NCBI GenBank assembly: GCA_035691485.1
Contig: DASSIZ010000023.1
Location: 1-63,564, forward strand
Source of the DNA: Terriglobales bacterium
GTDB taxonomy: Bacteria > Acidobacteriota > Terriglobia > Terriglobales > Acidobacteriaceae
Length of the DNA: 63,564 nt
Direction: 5' to 3'
Shown in pieces: positions 43,680-52,352 of the stretch (position 1 is the stretch's first letter; each line of letters starts with the position of its first letter). The notes under the pieces are model-generated. The model saw only the letters and a program-made list of their open reading frames with translations, searched no databases and was not told the DNA's origin. The position numbers and the translations under genes are program-made.

Positions 43680-44782
43680 TGAGAGAAACCAGTTTCGTGA
43701 TGCTGCTCGTCGCAGCGATGTTGTTATTCGGATGCAGTGCCGACAAGGCTAAGCCTGTGCGCGCGCCGGAAACGGTAAGCGGTCTCGAGCTGCTGGATGT
43801 CCAGCGCAAACCGCTACCCGATTATTTGGAAGCGGTCGGTACCGTGCGAGCATTGCAGACCAGCCAATTATCAGCGCAAATCGTCAGCGCCGTGGTCTCG
43901 GTCCCTGCACAAGAGGGGAAGCGTGTTCGCAAGGGCGAAGTCTTAGTTGTTCTTGATGACGCGCAACAGCGGGCGGCACTGGAACGGGCGTCCGCGGCGG
44001 TCAACGCAGCACAGCAGGACGTTGTCGCCTCCGAGGCGGACTACACGTTGGCCAGCTCGACCCTGGGCCGGTACCAGAATCTGTTCGACAAAAAATCGGT
44101 GAGCCCACACGAGATGGACGAGGTGCAGGCGCGCGCCAAGTCGGCCGCGGCACGCCGCGAGCAGGCCACGGCCGCAATCGCGCAAGCCAGGGCCATGGAA
44201 GCGCAGGCACGTGCGGCTTTGGGGTATACGCGTATCCGGGCTGCGTTTGACGGCATGGTGACCGCTAAGCAGGTGGATCCGGGCATGCTGGCCTCACCCG
44301 GCGTGCCGCTGGTCACAATCGAAGACACGCGAGGTTTCCGCCTGGAAGCTTCGGTCGATGAAGCCGATTTGCGGACGGCCAAGCTCGGTGAGGCGGTGCC
44401 GGTCGCGATCGACGCCCTCGGAAGCGAATTGCAATCCAAGGTCGTGCAGATTGTTCCCGCAGCCGATCCGGCGAGTCGCAGCTTCATCGTAAAGCTGGAA
44501 CTGCCTCCCGACGCGCGACTGCGTTCTGGCGTTTTTGGCCGCGCTCGCTTTCCGCGGGGACGCCATGACGCCGTGATTGTGCCGCGTGCAGCCGTCATTG
44601 AACGTGGACAAATCCAGGGAGTGTACGTGGTCGGGAAGGAGGGCCAGATTGAGCTTCGGTATGTGACGCTGGGACGTCTATCCGGCGCCGAAGTTGAGGT
44701 TCTCTCCGGGCTGTCGGGTGGAGAGCGCCTGATTGCATCGCACGGAGGCCGCGAACTTTCAGGAAAGAGGGTCGCGAATTGA
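43676..44782 (+). CDS. RND efflux adapter (membrane fusion protein), lipoprotein
   Basis: 368 residues. Signal ends in LLFGC, a lipobox, so it is anchored in the inner membrane. The biotinyl-lipoyl half-motifs ([23 protein letters not shown] and [20 protein letters not shown]) flank a helical hairpin (about 100-175). Beta-barrel with [18 protein letters not shown] and a membrane-proximal domain with [18 protein letters not shown]. It bridges the RND pump and the TolC channel. Start overlaps tolC stop and its own stop overlaps the pump's TTG start. Confidence 0.9.
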   Translation: MMRETSFVMLLVAAMLLFGCSADKAKPVRAPETVSGLELLDVQRKPLPDYLEAVGTVRALQTSQLSAQIVSAVVSVPAQEGKRVRKGEVLVVLDDAQQRAALERASAAVNAAQQDVVASEADYTLASSTLGRYQNLFDKKSVSPHEMDEVQARAKSAAARREQATAAIAQARAMEAQARAALGYTRIRAAFDGMVTAKQVDPGMLASPGVPLVTIEDTRGFRLEASVDEADLRTAKLGEAVPVAIDALGSELQSKVVQIVPAADPASRSFIVKLELPPDARLRSGVFGRARFPRGRHDAVIVPRAAVIERGQIQGVYVVGKEGQIELRYVTLGRLSGAEVEVLSGLSGGERLIASHGGRELSGKRVAN

Positions 44783-47700
44783 GCCCGGGCATGAACAATA
44801 CGCTGGGCGCCGCCGGCAAAATCGCGCGCGCCTTTATCGTCTCCAAGCTGACGCCGCTGATGATCACCGCTGCGCTGCTCCTGGGCGCGTTTGCGATCTG
44901 GCAGACGCCGCGAGAGGAAGAGCCGCAAATTGTCGTTCCAATGCTCGATGTCTTCGTGCAGATGCCAGGCGCTTCCTCGGCCGAAGTCGAGCAGCGCGTC
45001 ACCATCCCGATGGAAAAGCTGATGCGGGAAGTGCCGGGCGTGGAATACATCTACTCGATCTCCCAGCCCGGCATGAGCATGGTGATTGTGCGTTTTTACG
45101 TCGGGCAGAAAGAGGAAGACGCGATCGTCCGCACGTACAACAAGCTGTACTCGAATTTCGATCGCATTCCGCCCGGTGTTTCCCAGCCGGTGATCAAGGT
45201 CCGTTCCATCGACGACGTCCCGATCATGGCACTCACGCTCTGGGGGAAGAACTACGATTCTTTGGCGCTTCGCCGCATTGCGGGTGAGATCGAGAATTCG
45301 ATCAAGCAGCTCGACGACGTTTCGGAAACGAAAATCGTCGGCGGGATGCCGCACAAGGCGCGGGTCGTGCTCGACACGGAGCGACTGGCGGCGTATGGAC
45401 TTTCACCGGCGCAAGTGGCAGCGCGATTGGACTCGGCCAATCAACAGGCGCGTGCCGGGGAGTTCGCCCGCGACAACCGCGAAATCCTGGTGGACGCAGG
45501 CCGTTTCCTATCCAGTCCAGAAGAATTGCAGCAGGTTGTTGTCGGCGTTCACGGGGGTAAGCCGGTTTACCTGCGAGACGTGCAGAAAATCCAGAACAGT
45601 CTCACCGAAGCGGACAACTACGTTCTCTTCGGTAATGGCGCCGGTTCAGGCGATTCCCGGCAATATCCCGCAGTCACGATCACCGTCGCCAAGCGCAAGA
45701 ACACGAACGCCAGTGTCATTGCGGAACGTGTGCAAGACAAAATTGATTCTCTTCATGGTTACCTGCTGCCTTCCGACCTGAACGTCACCATCACACGGAA
45801 CTACGGCGAGACCGCGAAAGATAAATCGAACGAGCTTTTGAAGCACTTGCTGCTGGCCACGATCTCGGTCACGCTGCTCATCGCGCTCGCGCTGGGGTGG
45901 CGCGAGTCGGGTGTGGTCCTGGTTGCGATTCCGGTGACACTGGCCCTCACCCTGGCAATTTTTTACTTCTTTGGCTACACGCTGAACCGCGTCACCCTGT
46001 TCGCCCTAATCTTTTCGATCGGCATTCTGGTGGACGACGCCATCGTCGTGATCGAAAACATCGTTCGCCATCTGCGTCTGCCGGCCAACGCGGGCCGGGA
46101 GAGAATCGATATAGCAGTGGAAGCGGTGGACGAGGTTGGCAATCCTACTATTCTTGCCACCTTCGCTGTGATTGCCGCAATCCTACCCATGGCGTTTGTC
46201 CGCGGCCTCATGGGGCCGTATATGCGACCCATCCCGGTGGGTGCTTCGGCGGCAATGATCTTTTCGCTGCTGGTCGCGTTCGTGATCTCGCCATGGGCAG
46301 CCCTGCGACTCATCGGCGAACACGCTGCCCACCATGGCGCCAAACACGAAGCCGAAGGCTGGACCACCCGCCTCTATCGGAGAGTGATGAACCCGCTGAT
46401 AGCAAGCGGGCGCAATCGCGCGCTGTTTTTCGTCGCCGTAGTTGCGCTTCTTGCCCTGGCAGTACTGCTCATCCCACTGAAACTCGTTCGCGTCAAAATG
46501 CTGCCATTCGACAACAAAAGCGAATTCCAGGTCATCGTCGATATGCCGGACGGCACGACACTGGAGCAAACCACGGCGGCCGCGCAGGCAATGGCGGCGA
46601 GGATAGTGCAGGAACCCGAAGTCGCTAACTACCAGATCTATTCCGGCACCTCGGGACCGTACAACTTCAACGGTCTAGTGCGGCATTATTTCCTTCGCAG
46701 CGGCACAAACCAGGCAGACATACAGGTCAATTTACTGCCAGGCAAGCAGCGCGGCGCGCAATCGCACGATATCGCCCGGCGTGTTCGTCCGAAACTGCAA
46801 GCCATCGCGCGGCAATTCGGCGCTCGAATCAAGGTCGCCGAGGTGCCACCCGGGCCACCGGTTCTGCAAACGCTTGTTGCCGAGGTCTACGGTCCAGACC
46901 GCCGGCAACAGGTTGACCTCGCGCGCCAGGTCAAGGACGTCTTTCAGAGCACTCCCGGTGTGGTGGACGTTGATTGGTACGTTCAAGATCCCCAAGACCA
47001 GTACACGTTCAAAGTAAATCTCGACAAGGCGGCATTGAACGGCGTTTCCGCCGCCGACGTCGCCCGCACCATGCAGATCGCGCTCCACGGCGGCACCGCC
47101 GGTCTCCTGCATCGCCCGAATGCGCGCGAGGATGTTCCCATCGAGGTGCGCCTCTCCCGCAGCAGTCGTTCCGGGCTCGACGAATTGCGGGCTCTTAAAG
47201 TGCCCGCCGGCGGCGGGGGCATGGTTGCTATCGGCGAAATCACCGAGGTCGAGAAGACAACGCTCACGCCTTTCATCTACCGCAAGAACCTGCGTCCCGT
47301 GGTGTATGTCACAGGTGATGTCGCGGGCGAGGAAGAGAGCCCGGTCTATGCCATTCAGAAAATGAAGGAGGCCGTCGGCAAAATCAAACTGCCGGCGGGG
47401 TACGCGATTGAGCAGGACATGGGAACGGCGCTCCCAGAACACTCCGAACGTTTTGCCATAAAGTGGGACGGCGAGTGGCACATCACCGTTGAAGTATTTC
47501 GCGATCTCGGCTTGGCCTTCGCCGCCGTGCTCGTGCTGATTTACGTGCTCGTGGTCGGCTGGTTCGGATCCTTCCGAACGCCGCTGGTCATCATGGCGCC
47601 GATTCCTCTTACGCTGGTGGGAATCTTGCCGGCCCACGCCCTGCTGGGTGCGTTCTTCACCGCAACCTCGATGATCGGCTTCATCGCGGGCGCGGGTATC

Positions 47701-48039
47701 ATCGTTCGCAATTCCATCATCCTGGTCGATTTTATTGAACTGCGTCGCAAGCAAGGCATGTCGCTGGAGGAAGCGGTCGTAGATGCCGGAGCCGTGCGCT
47801 TCCGTCCTATGCTGCTGACCGCCGCGGCTGTTGTTGTGGGCGCGAGTGTCATTCTCTTCGACCCCATCTTCCAAGGGCTCGCGCTTTCGCTGATGGCCGG
47901 TGAAGTGGCTTCCACCGTGCTTTCCCGCATGGCGGTTCCGGTGCTCTACTACATAAGCCAGCGCCCCGGCAGAGGAAGAGGCACGTTGTCATCGCTGAAA
48001 ACCGCAGTAGTGAATGTTCCTGAGGAGGTCGCTCCATGA
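44779..48039 (+). CDS. RND efflux pump (AcrB/MexB-type inner-membrane protein)
   Basis: 1086 residues, starting at a TTG that overlaps the previous stop; ATG at 44791 is an alternative. Helix 1 ([16 protein letters not shown]), large periplasmic loops with [22 protein letters not shown], and TM4 [20 protein letters not shown], which contains the DD pair for proton relay. Second half has TM10-12 [20 protein letters not shown]. It exports a small-molecule or metal substrate by proton exchange; HME-type metal residues were not seen so an organic or sulfur compound is more likely. Stop overlaps the next gene. Confidence 0.9.
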   Translation: MSPGMNNTLGAAGKIARAFIVSKLTPLMITAALLLGAFAIWQTPREEEPQIVVPMLDVFVQMPGASSAEVEQRVTIPMEKLMREVPGVEYIYSISQPGMSMVIVRFYVGQKEEDAIVRTYNKLYSNFDRIPPGVSQPVIKVRSIDDVPIMALTLWGKNYDSLALRRIAGEIENSIKQLDDVSETKIVGGMPHKARVVLDTERLAAYGLSPAQVAARLDSANQQARAGEFARDNREILVDAGRFLSSPEELQQVVVGVHGGKPVYLRDVQKIQNSLTEADNYVLFGNGAGSGDSRQYPAVTITVAKRKNTNASVIAERVQDKIDSLHGYLLPSDLNVTITRNYGETAKDKSNELLKHLLLATISVTLLIALALGWRESGVVLVAIPVTLALTLAIFYFFGYTLNRVTLFALIFSIGILVDDAIVVIENIVRHLRLPANAGRERIDIAVEAVDEVGNPTILATFAVIAAILPMAFVRGLMGPYMRPIPVGASAAMIFSLLVAFVISPWAALRLIGEHAAHHGAKHEAEGWTTRLYRRVMNPLIASGRNRALFFVAVVALLALAVLLIPLKLVRVKMLPFDNKSEFQVIVDMPDGTTLEQTTAAAQAMAARIVQEPEVANYQIYSGTSGPYNFNGLVRHYFLRSGTNQADIQVNLLPGKQRGAQSHDIARRVRPKLQAIARQFGARIKVAEVPPGPPVLQTLVAEVYGPDRRQQVDLARQVKDVFQSTPGVVDVDWYVQDPQDQYTFKVNLDKAALNGVSAADVARTMQIALHGGTAGLLHRPNAREDVPIEVRLSRSSRSGLDELRALKVPAGGGGMVAIGEITEVEKTTLTPFIYRKNLRPVVYVTGDVAGEEESPVYAIQKMKEAVGKIKLPAGYAIEQDMGTALPEHSERFAIKWDGEWHITVEVFRDLGLAFAAVLVLIYVLVVGWFGSFRTPLVIMAPIPLTLVGILPAHALLGAFFTATSMIGFIAGAGIIVRNSIILVDFIELRRKQGMSLEEAVVDAGAVRFRPMLLTAAAVVVGASVILFDPIFQGLALSLMAGEVASTVLSRMAVPVLYYISQRPGRGRGTLSSLKTAVVNVPEEVAP

Positions 48040-48269
48040 CCATTGATCGATACTTGCGCCTGATTGCCGGTTCATTTGTCACGCTGTCGGTGGCTTTGGG
48101 TTACTGGATCAGCCCGTACTTCTTCCTTTTTACAGCCTTCGTGGGTTTGAACTTGTTTCAGTCCGCTCTGACGAACTGGTGCCCGATGATGACATTCCTC
48201 CGATGGCTAGGAGTCCCGGAACGGCGTTCCGCAGCAGAAACTGCCGTGAAGGCGTGTTGCGGGCAATAG
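48036..48269 (+). CDS. Small DUF2892 (YgaP-membrane-like) protein
   Basis: 77 residues overlapping the pump stop by 4 bases. Two transmembrane helices ([35 protein letters not shown]) with the family's [13 protein letters not shown] signature, and an ending AVKACCGQ with adjacent cysteines. DUF2892 domains often accompany rhodanese, BigR/YgaV-type ArsR regulators and sulfide-detoxification genes. Here it closes the OsmC-efflux operon, which hints at sulfur species. Confidence 0.85.
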   Translation: MTIDRYLRLIAGSFVTLSVALGYWISPYFFLFTAFVGLNLFQSALTNWCPMMTFLRWLGVPERRSAAETAVKACCGQ

Positions 48270-48279
48270 TGCGGTTTGC

Positions 48280-48295
48280 ATTGACGCCCGTCACT
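48280..48295. promoter_or_regulatory. Crp/Fnr-type box ATTGA-N6-TCACT (upstream of the regulator gene)
   Basis: ATTGA CGCCCG TCACT, also TGAC-N4-GTCA, centred about 85 bases before the predicted transcription start of the Crp/Fnr gene. Two outer positions differ from the consensus on the left and one on the right. Confidence 0.4.
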
Positions 48296-48360
48296 CGCTA
48301 ACGATTCGCGGAATGTGCGTTCCACTTCCGCTCTGACGTAGCGGTTGGAGCAATCGCCGT

Positions 48361-48366
48361 TACAAT
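48361..48366 (+). promoter_or_regulatory. -10 TACAAT, predicted leaderless start of crp/fnr gene
   Basis: TACAAT ends 6 bases before the ATG (48373), so transcription should start at or next to it. No ribosome site. Confidence 0.4.
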
Positions 48367-48372
48367 ACGTTC

Positions 48373-49074
48373 ATGCCCGAAACCAAGGCCGAACGCGCCT
48401 CCCTCCTGGCGCGCGTGCCGATTTTTTCCGATCTCTCTGATGCGGAACTGAAGTTTCTGTCGGACCGTGCGGTGAATAAGCGCTATGCGGCGGGCGAACT
48501 GATCTTTGGCGAAGGTGATCCCTGCTCCGGGCTGTACATCGTCGAATCGGGCGCGGTACGCATCTTCAAGACCTCTGCGGGCGGACGCGAGCAAGTGCTG
48601 ACCGTTGAGCAGGCGGGCAACTCGATCGCGGAACTCCCGGTCTTCGACGGCGGGGCCTATCCGGCGTCGGCGGCGGCAGTCGACGAAGCAGCCATCCTAT
48701 TCATCAGCCGCAGCGATTTTCGCGCCCTCTGCCTGCAGCATCCGGAGGTCGCGCTCAAGGTGTTGCGCATGGTCGGCCTGCGCCTGCGGCGGCTGGTCAA
48801 CATCATCGAGGAACTTTCCTTCACCACCGTCCGCCACCGCCTGGCCGCGCTCCTGATGCGCTTCGCTCACGAAGCCGGACATCGCTCGGGCTCAGCACGG
48901 TTCACGCTCAAGGCCAACAACCAGGAATTGGCGTCGCAGATCGGCACCGTGCGCGAGCTGGTTTCGCGAAACCTCAGCCGCTTCCAAGCCGCAGGCCTCA
49001 TCCAGATGGATGGCAAAGACGTAACCATACCCGACCTGGCAAAGCTTGAAGCCGAGGTCCGGTCCGAAGAATAG
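48373..49074 (+). CDS. Crp/Fnr-family transcriptional regulator (Dnr/NNR-like)
   Basis: 233 residues. Cyclic-nucleotide-type sensing domain to about 130 (YAAGELIFGEGDPCSGLYIVESG, GNSIAELPVFDGG), long dimer helix, then winged HTH about 160-225 with ELASQIGTVRELVSRNLSRFQAAGLI. The recognition helix has R-E-x-x-S-R, close to the CRP pattern RExxGR which reads TGTGA. It lacks the N-terminal Cys ligands of FNR's [4Fe-4S] cluster, so the signal is probably NO, haem or something else. Next gene is a NO-damage repair protein and a nitrate operon follows. Several TGTGA-N6-TCACA boxes in the island are likely targets. Confidence 0.85.
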   Translation: MPETKAERASLLARVPIFSDLSDAELKFLSDRAVNKRYAAGELIFGEGDPCSGLYIVESGAVRIFKTSAGGREQVLTVEQAGNSIAELPVFDGGAYPASAAAVDEAAILFISRSDFRALCLQHPEVALKVLRMVGLRLRRLVNIIEELSFTTVRHRLAALLMRFAHEAGHRSGSARFTLKANNQELASQIGTVRELVSRNLSRFQAAGLIQMDGKDVTIPDLAKLEAEVRSEE

Positions 49075-49118
49075 GGCGCGTCGAGCGGAAGATTCAGCCC
49101 GCGTACGACATTCTCCGC

Positions 49119-49134
49119 TGTGACATAAGTCATC
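49119..49134. promoter_or_regulatory. Crp/Fnr-type box TGTGA-N6-TCATC
   Basis: TGTGA CATAAG TCATC, with inner palindrome TGAC-ATAA-GTCA, in the gap between the regulator stop (49074) and the scdA gene. Confidence 0.5.
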
Positions 49135-49308
49135 GGCGGCGGTCGCTTTTCCCCTTTACTCTCGTCCCGGGAGTTGACGATGGGACCGAAATCACTACAG
49201 GTTCTGCTGACCGAGCACGAGGATGCCAGGAAAATCCTGGCGGAATTGGGCGCTTTACTGGGCGGCATGTCCTCCGATGTCTTAGACAAACAGAAAGGAA
49301 ACGCAGTC

Positions 49309-50013
49309 ATGCCAATCACTACGAGCAAGACCGTCCGCGAACTCGCCGTTGAAAACCCCCAGGCTACCCGCGTATTCGAGAAACTCGGCATTGATTACTG
49401 TTGTGGAGGCCACAAGTCTCTGGAAGAGGCCTGCGCAACCGCGAACACGCCTGTAGACCGCGTGCTGCTGGCGCTGGAACAGGGGTTCGATGTGGCGGCG
49501 CCCGCGAAGGAGCGCGACTGGAACACCGCCGGTCTTGATGCTCTGGTAGATCACATCGTCGACAAGCACCACTCCTACGTGAAGAGCGAAGTTCCGCGTC
49601 TGCAGGCGCTGCTCTCCAAGGTCATCGGCGTCCACGGCAAGAATCATCCTGAACTCGAGCGCGTGCGGGACGCATTCACCGAGCTCGGCATTGAATTGGC
49701 GGCGCACCTGATGAAGGAAGAGCAGATTCTGTTTCCGTACATAAAACATATGGCAAGCGGAGAGAAATGCCCGTCGTGCTTCGGCACGGTGCAGAATCCC
49801 ATCCGGATGATGATGATGGAGCACGATAATGCGGGAGTAAAGCTCCGCGAAATCCGCCAGGCCACCAGCGACTACACGCTCCCGCAGGACGCCTGCTTCA
49901 GTTACGGCACGCTTTTCAGCGCACTCCGCGAGTTCGAGGCCGACCTGCACGAACACATTCACCTGGAGAACAATATTTTGTTTCCGCGCGCGATTGCGGC
50001 GGAAGGTCAGTAA
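49309..50013 (+). CDS. scdA: ScdA/RIC-type iron-centre repair di-iron protein
   Basis: 234 residues from the ATG at 49309, which has AAAGGA about 10 bases upstream. N-terminal ScdA domain with TVRELAVENPQATRVFEKLGIDYCCGG, then a hemerythrin-like four-helix domain with HHSYVKSEV, EEQILFPYIKHM, MEHDNAG and LHEHIHLENNILFP providing His and Glu ligands for two irons. Repair of iron-sulfur centres damaged by NO or peroxide is the known function. The frame stays open upstream to 49174 with another hemerythrin-like piece (see findings). Lies between the regulator and nitrate operon. Confidence 0.87.
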   Translation: MPITTSKTVRELAVENPQATRVFEKLGIDYCCGGHKSLEEACATANTPVDRVLLALEQGFDVAAPAKERDWNTAGLDALVDHIVDKHHSYVKSEVPRLQALLSKVIGVHGKNHPELERVRDAFTELGIELAAHLMKEEQILFPYIKHMASGEKCPSCFGTVQNPIRMMMMEHDNAGVKLREIRQATSDYTLPQDACFSYGTLFSALREFEADLHEHIHLENNILFPRAIAAEGQ

Positions 50014-50087
50014 GCCGCTTCCCATTTACGGTTTCCTCGCGGCCAGACCAGAGCGGAATTGTTGAGTAGAATGTCTGGGATGAATCG

Positions 50088-50117
50088 GGGTCGCGCGATC
50101 CAGGGTCGCGCGATCCA
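50088..50117. repeat. Two tandem 15-bp repeats in the nitrate operon leader
   Basis: GGGTCGCGCGATCCA occurs twice without gap (50088-50102, 50103-50117), ending 9 bases before the ATG at 50127. The unit holds the palindrome TCGCGCGA inside a GGTCGCGCGATCC near-palindrome. Confidence 0.8.
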
Positions 50118-50126
50118 GGTACTCCT

Positions 50127-52352
50127 ATGAACAGCAGCCCGTCCAGCGCGCGGCATCTCGCGCTCGGCACCATCACGTTCGCCATATGCTTCGCCGCGTG
50201 GGGGCTGATCTCCGCGTTCGCTCCGATATTCCGGCAGCGCTTTCACCTGACTGCTTCGCAAACCGCGCTTCTCGTCGCCGTGCCGGTCCTGCTCGGATCG
50301 CTCGCTCGTATCCCGGTGGGCATGCTGACAGACCGCTTCGGCGGGCGGATCATCTTCGCGCTGCTAACGGCATTCGTTGCCTTGCCTCTCCTAGCTGTCC
50401 CCAACGCGAGCGGGCTGCGCCAGCTGCTGACCGTCGCTTTCTTCCTCGGAATGGCAGGTTCTTCCTTTGCGACCGGCGTCGGCTATGTCTCGCGCTGGTA
50501 CCCGATGGAACGCCAAGGGAGTGCGCTCGGCATCTACGGATTGGGGAATATCGGCCAATCGGCAGCGGTGTTCCTCGGCCCGGTCATCGCGCTGAGGTAC
50601 GGTTTCGGGACCGTGTACCGCGGAATGGCGACCCTGTGCGCCATTTGGGCCGTCGTCTTCTTTGTGTTGGCCCGGAACGCGCCGGTTACGGTGCGTCCGA
50701 AATCGGTCGGCGAGATGCTACGAGTGCTCGGGAGTGAACGGCTGGCATGGGTGTTGGCGGCGTTCTACTTCCTAACCTTCGGCGGCTTTGTTGCGTTTTC
50801 GATTTATCTACCCACGCTGCTCAAGGATGACTTCGGTCTCAAGCCGGCTGATGCCGGACTGCGCACCGCCGGGTTCGTGGTTCTGGCGACGCTGATGCGC
50901 CCGATGGGCGGATGGCTTTCCGACAAGATCGGCGGCGCGCGCGTGCTGAGCGGCGTCTTCTTTGCCATCGCATTATTCGCGCTATTGCTCGGATGGAAAG
51001 CGATGGTGCCGTTCACCGTCGGCGCGCTAGGCTGCGCGGCCCTGCTGGGAATTGGGAATGGCGCGGTATTCCAGTTGGTGCCCCGATACTTTCCGACAGA
51101 ACGCGCGACCGTCACCGGGTTGGTTGGCGCAATGGGCGGCATGGGCGGATTCTTTCCTCCGCTGCTGCTGGGATTGTTCCGCGACCGCATCGGCGTAATC
51201 TGGCCAGGATTCATTCTGCTGGCGGCTACCGCGCTGGCAATGTGGTGCATCAATCGCATCGTTTTTGTGCCCCAGCAGGAATCGCTGGAAGCTATCTTGC
51301 CGCCGCAGCTGCGGCGCACCGTCGATTCCATTCGCGCCGGCGCATGGGCGACCACGTGGACGGCGCTACTGGTCGCCGCGATCGTCGTCGGCTCGCGCAG
51401 CCTGGAGAATTTCGACCCGGCGCTGGTGGTTTACACGTTCGCCGTGATCTTCGCCGCCTGGGGCGTGATCTATCACTACCACGTATGGATACAGAAACCG
51501 CCGACCAAGGTCTACTGGCGCCGCGGGTGGCAGTTGTTCTGGCAACGAGGACCGTTGCGCGGCCTGGGGCGGATTGTCATCACGGCCGGAACCCACATTT
51601 TCGCGCAGACATTCATCGGAAAGCGGTCAAGGCTGCGCTGGCTGATGCACCAGTTCATCTTCTGGGGCTGCTTGCTGGCGGTTGCGATCACCTTCCCGCT
51701 GGTGTTCGGCTGGATCAACTTCACTACGCCGCTCTCCGATCAGAACACTTACATCGTTCACCTCTTCGGGTTCGACGTGGGACGCGTGCCGATCCACTCA
51801 TTGGCGGCGGAGATCATGTTCCACGGGTTGGACATCGCCGCATTTCTCGTCATCGCCGGCATCGCGCTGTCGTTCTGGCGTCGCCTGCGCGACGAAGGCG
51901 CACAGGCCGTGCAAACGGTCATGATGGATTTCTTCCCGCTGGTCCTGTTATTCGCGATCTCCATTACAGGGGTGGCACTCACGGTTTCGCAGGTGTGGCT
52001 TGGCGGCGCGGCGTACTCGTTTCTTGCCATTCTTCACGCCATCACCGTCATCGCGGGCCTGCTTTATCTGCCGTTTGGCAAGTTCTTCCACATATTTCAA
52101 CGCCCGGCGCAGCTCGGAGTGAAGCTCTATCAGCGCGTCGGCGAGTCCGGCGAAGGCGCAGCCTGCGCGCGCTGCGGGCAGCGGTTCGCCTCGCGCATGC
52201 ACATTGACGATCTGAAAAAGGTGCTACCGCAGCTTGGGTTCGACTACACCATGCCGGGGCCGGCGGGAAACTGGCAGGAGCTCTGCCCGGCGTGCAAGCG
52301 CAAGGCGCTGGCGACCGCGCAGCTTCGGCTGCAGGAGGAGGCCCGTGGCTAA
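50127..52352 (+). CDS. narK: Nitrate transporter (NarK-like) fused to NarI-like cytochrome b and CxxC domain
   Basis: 741 residues. Residues about 10-380 are an MFS transporter with the nitrate-porter features YVSRWYPMERQGSALGIYG, GLGNIGQSAAVF and LVGAMGGMGGFFPP. After a helix pair (about 405-450), residues about 500-660 form a four- or five-helix domain with His at about 508 (HQFIFWG), in IHSLAAEIMFHGLDI, about 636 and about 654: HAITVIAGLLYLPFGKFFHIF closely matches the C-terminal haem-ligand segment of NarI. The tail has CARCG (about 678) and CPAC (about 719), a metal-binding knuckle. I infer nitrate uptake and quinol oxidation in one chain. Stop overlaps the next gene by 8 bases. Confidence 0.78.
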   Translation: MNSSPSSARHLALGTITFAICFAAWGLISAFAPIFRQRFHLTASQTALLVAVPVLLGSLARIPVGMLTDRFGGRIIFALLTAFVALPLLAVPNASGLRQLLTVAFFLGMAGSSFATGVGYVSRWYPMERQGSALGIYGLGNIGQSAAVFLGPVIALRYGFGTVYRGMATLCAIWAVVFFVLARNAPVTVRPKSVGEMLRVLGSERLAWVLAAFYFLTFGGFVAFSIYLPTLLKDDFGLKPADAGLRTAGFVVLATLMRPMGGWLSDKIGGARVLSGVFFAIALFALLLGWKAMVPFTVGALGCAALLGIGNGAVFQLVPRYFPTERATVTGLVGAMGGMGGFFPPLLLGLFRDRIGVIWPGFILLAATALAMWCINRIVFVPQQESLEAILPPQLRRTVDSIRAGAWATTWTALLVAAIVVGSRSLENFDPALVVYTFAVIFAAWGVIYHYHVWIQKPPTKVYWRRGWQLFWQRGPLRGLGRIVITAGTHIFAQTFIGKRSRLRWLMHQFIFWGCLLAVAITFPLVFGWINFTTPLSDQNTYIVHLFGFDVGRVPIHSLAAEIMFHGLDIAAFLVIAGIALSFWRRLRDEGAQAVQTVMMDFFPLVLLFAISITGVALTVSQVWLGGAAYSFLAILHAITVIAGLLYLPFGKFFHIFQRPAQLGVKLYQRVGESGEGAACARCGQRFASRMHIDDLKKVLPQLGFDYTMPGPAGNWQELCPACKRKALATAQLRLQEEARG

